DNA of 64,000 nt from Clostridium acetobutylicum ATCC 824 (GTDB lineage: Bacteria > Bacillota > Clostridia > Clostridiales > Clostridiaceae). How positions within the stretch are numbered: position 1 is the stretch's first letter; each line of letters starts with the position of its first letter. Positions 1 to 8,558 of this stretch are shown here, one piece after another. The notes below the pieces were generated by a model. The model was not told the origin of the DNA. It did no database searches and saw only the letters and a program-made list of their open reading frames with translations. The stretch lies in NCBI RefSeq assembly GCF_000008765.1, contig NC_003030.1, forward strand, positions 1,646,001 through 1,710,000, in the 5' to 3' direction. A program made the position numbers and the translations under genes.

Positions 1-135
1 GGGTATGAACTTCCAACTAAATATATTAATAGACCTTATCCTGAAAGTAGATTGTATAAACAGGCAGGAAATGCAGTATCAGTACCAATTATAAGATTAA
101 TAGCAGAACAGATTTTGAGGGTATTAGAAGAATAG
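1..135 (+). CDS. DNA (cytosine-5-)-methyltransferase, C-terminal fragment
   Basis: The window opens inside this gene and reads 44 codons to a TAG. The residues QAGNAVSVPI, followed by a helix ending in VLEE, match conserved motif X of C5-cytosine methyltransferases (the QxGNAV-P signature before the last helix). The enzyme would methylate cytosine in the recognition site of the neighbouring restriction enzyme and so protect host DNA. The catalytic PCQ and ENV motifs lie upstream of the window, so activity and specificity cannot be judged. The family call is firm; pairing with the next gene is inferred from adjacency. Confidence 0.85.
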   Translation, partial: GYELPTKYINRPYPESRLYKQAGNAVSVPIIRLIAEQILRVLEE

Positions 136-319
136 TTACATTAGTGATAATACAGATTTTTTTGTGAAGAATAGATTGAATAATATAATTTTAAAGGCAA
201 GAGAGTATGGAATGTTTTCTTGTCTTTTGGTAATTATCCAAAATACTTAGTCAGCATATTAAGATATTATTTTATGTTTGTGATAAAATATATTTAATAA
301 GTGTTTAGAGGTGGTTACT

Positions 320-1635
320 ATGGCAAATATTATTTGGGACAAGTTTTCCGAAGATGAAAAGAATGAGTATATAGAATTCTTAAAAATATTTGGATCATTA
401 AGCGGTCTATTTAAAGATAATAAAGAAGGTGCAAATTCACGTAAACCATATTTATATTATAGGAATCATGAACAGCTTTTTTCTAGAGTTTTTAATGTGG
501 AAGACTTAACTAGAAAAGATAGTGCTTTTGATGCACTTGCACCTTGGAAAGGTGAAAGAATTGGAATTGGTCTTAAGACATGGATACATACTAAAGATTG
601 TACATATCAAAAGGTGGCTGAATTTAATAAGTTAGCTCCAGAAGTTATAGAACCACTTATAAAAAATGGTACACCAGAGGAAGTTATCTATAAAATTTCA
701 GAGCTTAGAAATGAGCGTATAATGCTTGATAAACGTTTATATAGGACCGATATGGATGTATATCATTTTATAACTCGTGATGATGATGTCATGAATATCA
801 TAGAAACTTCCTATGATCTTATAGATATTAAAAGTATTGAACTTATAAAAAGTGATGGTAAAACTTATAGTTTTAAAGATAAGTTACATAAATATAAATT
901 CTATAAGAGTAAGAGTGTATTACTTGAAGAATTTGATGCTTCACAGGGAGAAATAATAACAAAGATTCCAATACAACAATTTGATGATCCTTTCGAACTT
1001 ATTAGAATGATTAAGATTCCGGAACAACTTTAGAGACTGTTTATCAAGAAATTTATCTTCCGTTATATCAGGATAAAAAGGAGGGAAGGATTGTATCAAA
1101 TCGTTCTGGTGTAAATATCAGGCACTCTAAATCAAAGTCTAAGGGGAGTAATATTCCGCGTCCAGAGTATGAAATTGAAATTAGAATTAGTACATGGATA
1201 CATCATATTTTTCCAAAATTCTTTGGTATAAATGCATTTGATAAAAATCAAATTAAAAATGAAAAGTTAAATGATTTTGACTTGATTTTACCAGATGGAA
1301 GAGTATTACGAGGAAGGATAAAACAAGAAGGTGGCAAAAGTTTGCAAACAAATCCACAAGGAGCACTTGGGGAATGGATACTTAAAGATATATTAGGACT
1401 TAAAGGCAGAAAGATTGTTACCTGGGAACTATTGGACAATTTGGGTATTGATAGTTTAAAGATAATTAAAATAGATAACAAACATTTCAAAATAACAGTT
1501 GCTGAAACTGGAGCATATGAGAAATTTAAATTAGATAATAGAGAAAATATTATCAGGGCTGGACTTAAAGGAATACAGAGGCCATATTTTAGACCAGAAC
1601 TTGTACAAGAATTTGAGGAACGTAATTTAGACTGA
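320..1635 (+). pseudogene. Type II restriction endonuclease interrupted by a -1 frameshift
   Basis: Two reading frames make one protein of about 440 residues. Frame 2 starts at ATG 320 (RBS AGAGGTGG; the upstream GTG 311 lies inside the RBS) and stops at 1031-1033. Frame 1 is open from 1015 to 1635. The second half carries VYQEIYLPLY, a SGVN segment, a GGK segment and GEWILKD, which resemble the C-terminal DNA-binding half of NgoFVII-type restriction enzymes. The first half has D-(x)n-E-x-IGIGLK, possibly a PD-(D/E)xK strand, but this is tentative. The frames overlap only at 1015-1033, and I see no X-XXY-YYZ slippery heptamer there. Downstream of a C5 methyltransferase this is an R-M pair. 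C. acetobutylicum ATCC 824 has a known type II enzyme, Cac824I (GCNGC); identity with this gene is a guess. A sequencing error is possible. Confidence 0.7.
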
Positions 1636-1785
1636 CTTTGTAATTTAATATATCCATATTGCTAAAATAGAAAATTATTAGAATAGGCTTAAATAATATA
1701 GTGGTTGAGGAGACTAATTGAGAAAAAGCATTAGACATATAAAGCAAAGGATGGAATACTAAAATTTATTAAGGGGTGAATGATA

Positions 1786-1851
1786 ATGGTTATCGATATG
1801 AGCAAAGAACAAGTTTACACTACAGCTTTATTTAAAATAAATATTATGTAA
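1786..1851 (+). CDS. Putative 21-residue leader peptide upstream of the efflux gene
   Basis: A short frame starts at ATG 1786 behind a good RBS (AAGGGGTGA at 1771-1779) and stops at TAA 1849-1851. Its first residues are MVIDMSKEQ and its last are KINIM. Its coding bases form one arm of a long hairpin, and its stop codon lies in the other arm. This arrangement is typical of antibiotic-responsive leader peptides before efflux, ABC-F and erm genes, in which ribosome stalling refolds the RNA. No homologue is claimed; the assignment rests on RBS, position and RNA structure. Confidence 0.5.
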   Translation: MVIDMSKEQVYTTALFKINIM

Positions 1852-1866
1852 ACTTGTATGATAACC
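1788..1866 (+). promoter_or_regulatory. Long hairpin overlapping the leader peptide (candidate attenuator)
   Basis: GGTTATC (1788-1794) pairs with GATAACC (1860-1866), and further in ACAAGTTTACA pairs with TGTAAACTTGT (about 1847-1857). The downstream CCTGTCA (1865-1871) can instead pair with TGACAGG (1957-1963), close to the RBS of the MFS gene. Competing pairings around a small translated frame, followed by a terminator, fit transcription or translation attenuation. Seen by eye; no folding energy was computed. Confidence 0.5.
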
Positions 1867-1896
1867 TGTCAGAAACTTTTAAAATAAAGGATAAAC

Positions 1897-1936
1897 TAAA
1901 AGCCTAGGCAGAAGTCAAGGCTTTTACTATTTTTTG
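1897..1936 (+). terminator. Intrinsic terminator in the MFS leader
   Basis: TAAAAGCC (1897-1904) pairs with GGCTTTTA (1919-1926) and is followed by a run of T at 1930-1935. It lies between the leader peptide and the efflux gene with no other gene between them, so it would have to be read through for the efflux gene to be transcribed from upstream. Confidence 0.65.
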
Positions 1937-1983
1937 CATAAAAAAGTTAACCTTCATGACAGGCTTAAAATGGAGGAAATTTA

Positions 1984-3174
1984 ATGAAAAACATATATAG
2001 AAACTCAAATTTTATTATTTATTTAATTGGCATATTTATATCGGGAATCGGTACGAAGCTTACAACTATAGCATTAGCTAATAAAGTAATAGGCTTTAGC
2101 GGAGGAGATTTTAATGTTAACTTAGTTTATATTCTTCAAAGTATACCAATTTTAGTACTAGGAATGTTTGCAGGCAACCTAGTTGATAAGAAAAACAAAA
2201 AGATAGTATTCATAATGCTAAATATAATGCTTTCTTTTACTTCATTTGCCTTTGCATTAACAAATAACAGACCTATTGTTTTTCTGTTGGTATTTATAAC
2301 TGGTATTATGCAGGCTTTTTATATACCAGTGGAAACTACACTCATTACACTTTTAGTTAATAAGAAACATCTAGCTAAAGCCAATGGAATTATAATGTCT
2401 ATTAACGGCATCATAATAGTTATTGGATATGCTTTTGCAGGTGTCTTAATAAGCTTTGTTGGCAATGATTTGGCATTTATAATTGATGGCGTATCTTTTA
2501 TGATTGTAGGTATAATGGCTATTTTGCTTAAGGTGAGTGAGAAGCTAAATAAAAAAGAAGAGAAAGAAGCAGACTTAAGACAAGATATTATTCAGGGGTG
2601 GAAGTTTATTAAAAATAATGAAAATATAAAATGGATGTTTTTAATAGATGTAATTATAACGTTAATTATATCAATGCAAACCCCTCTTACATATATTTTT
2701 GTAGAGAAATATTTAGGAGGCAGTGTTCTTATGCCTAAAAGAGTAGGATTATTATTTGCCTTTGCAGGAATTGGGACAATATTTGGAGGAGCAATACTTG
2801 GAAGGTTTCAAAGCAGAAACAAATTAATGCTTTTAGCTATATGTCTTGTAATTGATAGTGTTGTAGTGACAGTTTTTGCAATTAATAGATACTTTCCATT
2901 TAGTCTTGTTTTATTTTCAATACTAGGAATATTAGATACCTTTAATGGAGGTATACTTAGAACAGTTCTTCAAGAAAAAACGCCAAAAGACTTGCTTGGA
3001 CGTGTATCTGGTTTTGTGAACTCTGTAGTTCAACCTGTAAGTGTCTTGTCGCTTTTAATTGGAGGAGTTGCTTCAAGCTTTATAGAGGTAAAATGGGTAT
3101 TTACTATAGGGGCTGCAATAGAGCTTTCAACAGGTATATATTTTATAGTAAAACAAAAGAGTCTCTTTCAATAA
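1984..3174 (+). CDS. MFS efflux transporter, macrolide-efflux (Mef)-like
   Basis: A 396-residue membrane protein with about 12 hydrophobic segments split by a charged central loop (about residues 185-205, KLNKKEEKEADLRQD). The MFS signature loop LVDKKNKK follows helix 2, and PVETTLITLLV and QEKTPKDLLGRVSGF are typical of the MefA/MFS_3 drug-efflux group. It probably exports a drug in exchange for protons; the substrate cannot be read from sequence. RBS TGGAGGAAA precedes ATG 1984. The leader peptide, long hairpin and terminator upstream suggest induction by a ribosome-targeting antibiotic, which would suit a macrolide-type pump. It is followed by an unrelated gene after a 114-base gap. Confidence 0.85.
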   Translation: MKNIYRNSNFIIYLIGIFISGIGTKLTTIALANKVIGFSGGDFNVNLVYILQSIPILVLGMFAGNLVDKKNKKIVFIMLNIMLSFTSFAFALTNNRPIVFLLVFITGIMQAFYIPVETTLITLLVNKKHLAKANGIIMSINGIIIVIGYAFAGVLISFVGNDLAFIIDGVSFMIVGIMAILLKVSEKLNKKEEKEADLRQDIIQGWKFIKNNENIKWMFLIDVIITLIISMQTPLTYIFVEKYLGGSVLMPKRVGLLFAFAGIGTIFGGAILGRFQSRNKLMLLAICLVIDSVVVTVFAINRYFPFSLVLFSILGILDTFNGGILRTVLQEKTPKDLLGRVSGFVNSVVQPVSVLSLLIGGVASSFIEVKWVFTIGAAIELSTGIYFIVKQKSLFQ

Positions 3175-3288
3175 ATTTTACAACTTTATGACAAGTACAG
3201 CATAAGTTTTAGAAACCTCGATTGTATAATGAGATTGTAAAAAGGTTTTGTGCACTAAACCAATAAGCTTAAAATTGGAGGAGAGAAA

Positions 3289-4023
3289 ATGAGTATAAAA
3301 AGAATAAGCATGTTTTTACTTGCGGCTGTGGTAGTAGGGTCAGCATCATTGTCAATATATGAAAACAAAAATAGTGGTGCAGGAACTAAAAATGTGGTTG
3401 TTACAGCGCAAAGTAATAATATTAATAAAAATAATACTATAAGTGATGAGAAAGCGGTTCAGATGGCAATTAAGGCAATGAAGGACTATATGGGAGTAGA
3501 TGCTGCAAGTCGTTTTTCTGGAACCGAAATTCATAGAACTGAGGCTAACGAATACAAGCAAATAGAGGATGCTGCTGAGGATACCATTAAGAAATATCCA
3601 AGCTATGAAAAAAAGGTTGAGTATGCTAAAAAACAATTAGAATGGGTAAAACATTCGGATTATTATATATATGTGAACTTTATGTCTAATGATGGCACAT
3701 ATTTTGTTGCAATTGATGAGAATACAGGAGAGGTAGTAAATGTGACACTTATAAGCAGAGAAGACACTTCTGGTACCTATAAGGTGGATGATGGTAAGGT
3801 CAAAAGTGCGGCTTTAAGCTATCTTAAGAAAATAGGTAAGGATTCTTGTGTGGATCTTAACTCCATTTCAATTGACAATGGGAATGGGCCACTTACAACT
3901 GTAACATTCAACATTAAAAATAAAACAGGTAACAGCAAAAGAGATGTAATAGTATTAGAGGCGAGCTTGAAAAATTATAATATTATACATTATCAAGATT
4001 ATTCAAATTCGTATAATAAATAA
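3289..4023 (+). CDS. Secreted or membrane-anchored protein with PepSY-like segment
   Basis: A 244-residue protein that starts behind GGAGGAGAG. Residues 5-23 form a signal peptide or anchor without an obvious lipobox. About residues 53-70 (SDEKAVQMAIKAMKDYMG) and the later strand pattern FVAIDENTGEVV resemble PepSY/YcdB-type modules, which often modulate secreted proteases. The match is weak, so I give no function. It precedes a two-component system, from which it is separated by a strong terminator and a separate promoter; a link with that sensor is possible but not shown. Confidence 0.6.
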   Translation: MSIKRISMFLLAAVVVGSASLSIYENKNSGAGTKNVVVTAQSNNINKNNTISDEKAVQMAIKAMKDYMGVDAASRFSGTEIHRTEANEYKQIEDAAEDTIKKYPSYEKKVEYAKKQLEWVKHSDYYIYVNFMSNDGTYFVAIDENTGEVVNVTLISREDTSGTYKVDDGKVKSAALSYLKKIGKDSCVDLNSISIDNGNGPLTTVTFNIKNKTGNSKRDVIVLEASLKNYNIIHYQDYSNSYNK

Positions 4024-4026
4024 ATT

Positions 4027-4085
4027 AGCTTAACAACTTATGCAGGTACTGTAGTTTGGTTTATGCATAAGTTTAAGCTTTTTAT
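4027..4085 (+). terminator. Intrinsic terminator after the PepSY-like gene
   Basis: AGCTTAACAACTTATGCA (4027-4044) pairs almost perfectly with the complement at 4064-4080, with one bulge. A short T-rich tail follows. Confidence 0.75.
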
Positions 4086-4098
4086 ACTAATTAATTGT

Positions 4099-4126
4099 TT
4101 GAAATAGTTAATACTTAACCTATAAT
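4099..4126 (+). promoter_or_regulatory. Sigma-A-type promoter of the first two-component operon
   Basis: TTGAAA (4099-4104), a 16-base spacer and TATAAT (4121-4126) precede the response-regulator gene by about 45 bases. Confidence 0.6.
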
Positions 4127-4170
4127 TGTAAGTAAGTGTATTTTATGTGATTAAGGAGGCAAAAAACATT

Positions 4171-4824
4171 TTGATAAATATTCTAATTATCGAAGATGAT
4201 GCAGCCATTTCAAATTTGATAAAGTTAAATTTAAATATGGCGGGATATATAAGTGAAGCTGTGTATAATGGTGAAGCTGCACTGGACTTAATTGAAGGTA
4301 GAAATTTTGATTTAATACTTTTAGACATAATGCTGCCTAAAATAGATGGTTTTAGTCTATTTCAAAAAATCAAGTATAAAGGTATACCAGTAATTTTTTT
4401 AACAGCTAAGACTTCTGTCACAGATAAGGTTAGTGGACTTAGAATGGGTGCTGATGATTATATTACAAAGCCATTTGATGGTATGGAGCTTTTGGCAAGA
4501 ATTGATAATGTACTTAGACACTACGATAAAAATGAAAAATCACTAAAGTTTGAAGATATAGAAGTGCAATTAGAAGAAATGAGGCTTAAAAAAAATGGAC
4601 AAATTATTGATCTTACCGTTAAGGAATTTGAACTAGCTGCCTATTTAATAAAAAACAAAAATATAGTTTTAACTAGAGAAAGGATAGCTGAGGAGCTTTG
4701 GGGATACGATTACCTCGGTGATTGTAGAACAATTGATAATTATATACAAAAGATAAGAAAGAAATTAGACTGGAAGGACAAGGTCAAAACTATATTTAAA
4801 ATGGGATATAGATTGGAGGAATAA
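4171..4824 (+). CDS. OmpR/PhoB-family response regulator
   Basis: An N-terminal receiver domain is followed by a winged-helix DNA-binding domain. The phosphoacceptor is Asp52 in LILLDIMLP, the acidic pair is EDD near residue 10, Thr in FLTAKT and Lys in ITKPF complete the active site. I place the start at TTG 4171 because the strong RBS AAGGAGG (4153-4159) lies inside the longer frame that begins at GTG 4147. The stop is immediately followed by the ATG of the partner kinase, so the two are translated as a pair. Target genes are unknown; the PepSY-like secreted protein upstream is a candidate. Confidence 0.9.
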   Translation: MINILIIEDDAAISNLIKLNLNMAGYISEAVYNGEAALDLIEGRNFDLILLDIMLPKIDGFSLFQKIKYKGIPVIFLTAKTSVTDKVSGLRMGADDYITKPFDGMELLARIDNVLRHYDKNEKSLKFEDIEVQLEEMRLKKNGQIIDLTVKEFELAAYLIKNKNIVLTRERIAEELWGYDYLGDCRTIDNYIQKIRKKLDWKDKVKTIFKMGYRLEE

Positions 4825-6246
4825 ATGAAGCTTTGGGAGAAAATTTTTATATGTACACTTGTTGTGTTTGAGGCGTTTTTTGTTCCTTCCTCCATATATT
4901 TAATAAATAGTAGTTTTAAATCAAATCTTCAGGATGAAATAAGTTCAGGAATAAGCGAAGAGAAGAGATTTTCCTCTCTTATACAAGCTAATCTCACCTT
5001 TTTTAAGATTAAAAGGGGAAAGTACGATGTTAGTTACAATTTAACTAAAGAAGAATTGGATGTGTTTATAAATACATACTTGAGCGATTTTAAGGATCAA
5101 AAGGTTTATATAGATGTTATTGATGAAAAGGGAAACAGTGTTTTTAATGACTTGTCTAACAAATTACCTAAAAAAAGACCTGAGCTTGATTTAAACAAGA
5201 ATCAATTAAAGTACATATTGCGTGATATAAACGGAAAAACATACTTATTTATAGTATCAAAACTTAAACTAGACAATAGTTACTATAAATTTAGTTATAT
5301 TAAAGATGTATCAAAGATTTATGACAATAGAAAATACCTATTGAATGTTCTTTTAAAATTAAATATATTCATAATAATAATTTTGATTATAGTAATGTTA
5401 ATATTAAGTAAATTTATAGTAAAACCAATAAATGTAATGATAAAATCAACTCAAAAAATAGCAGAAGGAAATTTTAATGAAAGAGTTAGTGGAGTTAGAA
5501 ATGATGAAATAGGACAATTGTCCAAGAATTTTAATTATATGGCGGATGTTATTGAAGATAAAATAAAGGAGCTTAAAACTTCTTCAGAGGATAAGCAGAG
5601 ATTTATAGATGACTTAACCCATGAAATAAGAACACCCTTAACCTCTATAATAGGTTATGCTGATTTTTTGAGAACTGCAAAGTATGATGAAAAAACGCTT
5701 TTTAGTTCATTAAACTACATTTATGATGAAGGAAAAAGGCTTCAAAAATTATCATCAAAGCTTATGCAGTTAACTATTTTAAGAAAAGAAAAATTTGAAA
5801 TGCGAGAGGAAAGTATAGAAACTCTTGTGTTTAGGGTTAAGAGGGCCATGCTTCATAAGCTTAAAGATAAAAATATTAAGCTTAAAATTTCAGCAGATAA
5901 ATTTACACATTTAATGGATATAGAGCTTATTACAATTCTTGTTACTAATTTAATTGATAATGCTATTAAGGCATCCAAAAGTGGAGATGAAATATGTTTC
6001 AATGCTTATAAAAGTAGTGCTTCAAATTTGATACTTGAGGTCAGAGATACAGGTTTTGGTATACCAAAGGAGGATGTACAAAAAGTGATTGAACCATTTT
6101 ATATGGTTGACAAATCTAGAGAAAGAGCAAATAACGGGGCAGGAATTGGACTTGCACTGTGTAATGAGATTGCTGTGCTTCATAAGGGAAAGCTGTATAT
6201 AGATAGTGAGCCTAAAAGAGGTACAAATGTTAGAGTGATAATTTAA
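4825..6246 (+). CDS. Sensor histidine kinase (HAMP, HisKA, HATPase)
   Basis: A 473-residue membrane kinase. One helix lies at about residues 7-27, an extracellular sensor region runs to about 170, and a second helix (about 172-195) leads into a HAMP domain. The phosphorylated His is His266 in DLTHEIRTP. ATP-binding boxes are visible as NLIDNAIKAS, DTGFGIP and GAGIGLAL. It phosphorylates the response regulator encoded directly upstream. The extracellular domain has no motif I recognise, so the signal is unknown. The operon ends at the hairpin beginning at 6257. Confidence 0.92.
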   Translation: MKLWEKIFICTLVVFEAFFVPSSIYLINSSFKSNLQDEISSGISEEKRFSSLIQANLTFFKIKRGKYDVSYNLTKEELDVFINTYLSDFKDQKVYIDVIDEKGNSVFNDLSNKLPKKRPELDLNKNQLKYILRDINGKTYLFIVSKLKLDNSYYKFSYIKDVSKIYDNRKYLLNVLLKLNIFIIIILIIVMLILSKFIVKPINVMIKSTQKIAEGNFNERVSGVRNDEIGQLSKNFNYMADVIEDKIKELKTSSEDKQRFIDDLTHEIRTPLTSIIGYADFLRTAKYDEKTLFSSLNYIYDEGKRLQKLSSKLMQLTILRKEKFEMREESIETLVFRVKRAMLHKLKDKNIKLKISADKFTHLMDIELITILVTNLIDNAIKASKSGDEICFNAYKSSASNLILEVRDTGFGIPKEDVQKVIEPFYMVDKSRERANNGAGIGLALCNEIAVLHKGKLYIDSEPKRGTNVRVII

Positions 6247-6256
6247 AAAACTAACT

Positions 6257-6292
6257 AAAAGCCGTGGCAAAATAGCTGCGGCTTTACTTCTT
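6257..6292 (+). terminator. Intrinsic terminator after the histidine kinase
   Basis: AAAGCCG (6258-6264) pairs with CGGCTTT (6279-6285) and is followed by a T-rich stretch. Confidence 0.6.
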
Positions 6293-6301
6293 TCATAGGA
6301 G

Positions 6302-6793
6302 TTAACACATAACAATAATTTTATAAGGAATAGTTTGAGCTGGTATGCTTTTAGTAGAGGGACCATAAATCACAATTAAATAGCGGTTTCTAAGATTTCC
6401 TGTAAATAATTGATCATTTTCTAAAATTATTTCTGTGCTCAAAGAAAGGTTAAGTTTTAAAGTATTATCGCTGCTTATAAGTTCACTGTTAAAATAGTCT
6501 ACCTTTACATTTTCGCCGGGCGCATCCATTGAAACAACAAGGGCTTTGTATTGAGGAGGAAATATTAAGATAGTGGGTGCATTGGCATCATAAAAGCCTG
6601 TTATCATATCGTAGGGATGTATTGTTACATGGTCTATAAAGTAAGTGTCTGGTGCTGCCACAAAATTAACTAAACTTCCAAAGCTGTTTGTTACGGACAT
6701 AAGTTTGTAACAGCCTGTATCTTCATTATTAGTGGCTGAGTGAAAGTCGCTAATGTTTGTAACCATACCATGGAAGGAGTTGAAATTTTTCAT
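6302..6793 (-). CDS. Conserved clostridial protein of unknown function
   Basis: A 163-residue soluble protein without signal peptide or membrane segments, on the opposite strand to its neighbours. Segments such as GCYKLMSVTN, NFVAAPDTYF, PPQYKAL, VKVDYFN and YGPSTKSIPAQT look like a beta-rich family I recall as a recurrent clostridial hypothetical with no assigned role. RBS AGGAAGT precedes its ATG. It stands alone between a two-component operon and an ECF sigma operon. I do not assign a function. Confidence 0.75.
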   Translation of the reverse strand: MKNFNSFHGMVTNISDFHSATNNEDTGCYKLMSVTNSFGSLVNFVAAPDTYFIDHVTIHPYDMITGFYDANAPTILIFPPQYKALVVSMDAPGENVKVDYFNSELISSDNTLKLNLSLSTEIILENDQLFTGNLRNRYLIVIYGPSTKSIPAQTIPYKIIVMC

Positions 6794-6950
6794 TTATTAT
6801 TACTTCCTATATAAATTTCTATTATGTATTTTATGCATTTATCAGTTAAGATAATATAAAATTTCAAATTCATGTAATGAAATATAAAGTTAAGCGTATT
6901 AACATGTGAAAATACTTAGCTAAGTAAAAAGAAGGAAGGCTTATAAAAAT

Positions 6951-7505
6951 ATGGAACAGTCTATATTAAGTAATTTAGATAAAATGGAGGATAGAGAAAG
7001 AGCGTTTTCTTATATTTTTGAAACTTACTCTAAGAGAGTCTATAACTATATATACTACAGGGTTAATTGTCAGTATACTGCAGAGGACTTAATGAGTAAG
7101 ATTTTTGAAAAAGTTATGTTAAAAATTGATTCTTATTCCGAGAAAAAGTCTTCCTTTGAGGTATGGCTTTTTACCATTGCTAGAAATGTGTTAAATGATT
7201 ATTTTAGAGGGCTAAAAAGACATACTTTATTTTCACTTGACGTTTTTAAAGAATTGCTATCCAATGAGCCTAATCCGGAAGAGGCCATTTTAAAAGAAGA
7301 GGCTAATTACAAGCTTTTAAAAGCACTAAAGATTTTAAGTAAAAAAGAAAGACATATTATAGCCCTTAAATTTGGTGCAAACTTAAAAAACAAAGAAATA
7401 TCGGAGCTACTAGGCATTAAGAGCAACAATGTTGGGATAATTTTGTTTCGAACAATAAAGAAATTAAAAAGCCAAATGGAAAGAGAGGGATATATAGATG
7501 AATAA
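6951..7505 (+). CDS. ECF-type RNA polymerase sigma factor
   Basis: A 184-residue sigma-70-family protein containing only regions 2 and 4. Region 2 shows YIYYRVNCQYTAEDLMSKIF and FEVWLFTIARNVLNDYFR. Region 4 shows KKERHIIALKF followed by an HTH (NKEISELLGIKSNNVGIIL). The RBS AAGGAAGG lies 12 bases before ATG 6951. It overlaps the next gene by eight bases, as ECF sigma genes usually do with the gene for their membrane-bound inhibitor, so its activity is probably controlled by that protein. Its promoter targets are unknown. Confidence 0.9.
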   Translation: MEQSILSNLDKMEDRERAFSYIFETYSKRVYNYIYYRVNCQYTAEDLMSKIFEKVMLKIDSYSEKKSSFEVWLFTIARNVLNDYFRGLKRHTLFSLDVFKELLSNEPNPEEAILKEEANYKLLKALKILSKKERHIIALKFGANLKNKEISELLGIKSNNVGIILFRTIKKLKSQMEREGYIDE

Positions 7506-8448
7506 AAAAGATATAGAAAATAAGTTTTCATCAGATATTGAGGACTATATTGATGGCTTAGAGAAAATTGATAATTATAAAGATGAAGAGTACGATGAAC
7601 TTTTTAAGTTTGGTAAAATTTTAGCTAATAAAGATTTCAGTAAGAAGATAAATAAAGATTATATATATGAAAAGTGTTTGAAAAATATCAATAAGAAAAA
7701 AGGAGAAAATAATATGAAAAAATCAGATATATTAATGAAGGTAGCAGCTGCATCTGTAGCTTTTGTGGTAGCTGGAGCAGCTTTTATGCAAACCTCTTTT
7801 GCAAAGGATTTATCAGATAAAATATTAAAACAAATATCAATTGGCAGAATAAACGCAGTTAAGGTTCAAGTTGGAAAAGGTAATAAAAGTAAAGAAGTGC
7901 CAGAGAATTTAAAAGGGAAAATTTTCGATAAAAATGGTAAGGTTGTAACTAAAATTACAAAAGAAAATTGCAAAGACCTCTATACAAAGAATGGAGAAAA
8001 AATTTCTGATTTTACTAATGGAAAAATAGTAACAGTTAAGGAGAGAGAGGCACAAACGTATACAATTACTAATGTAAATGATGTAAATAAATACACTTGT
8101 TTTAAGGTTATACTTCCGTCATATTTACCTTCGGGCTATAAATTTGATTATGCAAAACTATATAAAGACAAAAATGGAAACTTTAATAACAATAAGTACA
8201 TTACAATGTATTTTAAAAATCCTAAAAATCCAAATGTAATGTTTCTTCAAGAACGTTTGTCTTGTGAAGAAACCAAATATACAATGGGAGGTGAGGACGA
8301 TATTAAAAAAATAAAAATAAATAATGTTGATGCGGTGCTTTCTGGTAATGAATCTATTGATTGGGAGTATAATAAATCTCTTTATAGCTTGATATTAAAG
8401 GGGATATCCGTAAATGAGCTTGAAAAAATAGCAGAATCTATTAAGTAA
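7498..8448 (+). CDS. Membrane-anchored partner of the ECF sigma factor (putative anti-sigma, DUF4367-like)
   Basis: A 316-residue protein with a charged cytoplasmic N-terminus (about 1-78), one membrane helix (about 80-100, VAAASVAFVVAGAAFMQTS) and a large outside domain. The C-terminal part (LPSYLPSGYKFDYAKLY... VLSGNESIDWEYNKSLYSLIL) resembles DUF4367, a sensor module found on clostridial anti-sigma-like proteins. The ATG lies inside the end of the sigma gene, so translation is probably coupled. I infer that it holds the sigma factor at the membrane until an envelope signal arrives. No zinc-binding anti-sigma HxxxCxxC motif is visible. Confidence 0.75.
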   Translation: MNKKDIENKFSSDIEDYIDGLEKIDNYKDEEYDELFKFGKILANKDFSKKINKDYIYEKCLKNINKKKGENNMKKSDILMKVAAASVAFVVAGAAFMQTSFAKDLSDKILKQISIGRINAVKVQVGKGNKSKEVPENLKGKIFDKNGKVVTKITKENCKDLYTKNGEKISDFTNGKIVTVKEREAQTYTITNVNDVNKYTCFKVILPSYLPSGYKFDYAKLYKDKNGNFNNNKYITMYFKNPKNPNVMFLQERLSCEETKYTMGGEDDIKKIKINNVDAVLSGNESIDWEYNKSLYSLILKGISVNELEKIAESIK

Positions 8449-8460
8449 ATATTTTAATAT

Positions 8461-8502
8461 AAAAGCCTATATTCTATTGAATATGGGCTTTAAATTTTTT
8501 TA
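8461..8502 (+). terminator. Intrinsic terminator after the sigma/anti-sigma pair
   Basis: AAAGCCTATATTC (8462-8474) pairs with GAATATGGGCTTT (8479-8491), followed by a run of seven T. Confidence 0.85.
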
Positions 8503-8558
8503 TTATAATGTTAAATTGTAATAAGTTAATATTTTAATAGAAACAAAAGGAGTCTAGT

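Noticed and set aside
1282-1635. Independent 117-residue gene beginning with TTG
   Set aside because: The frame is open well upstream to 1015 and continues the family pattern of a restriction enzyme; the TTG has no RBS.
3213-3249. AAACCT...AGGTTT as terminator after the MFS gene
   Set aside because: A six-pair stem with a 24-base loop and a short T-run; possible but not convincing, so not listed.
6022-6366. Long antisense open frames such as this one and that at 49838-50203
   Set aside because: They lie opposite well-supported histidine-kinase genes, lack an RBS, and show no domain pattern; shadows of the real frames.
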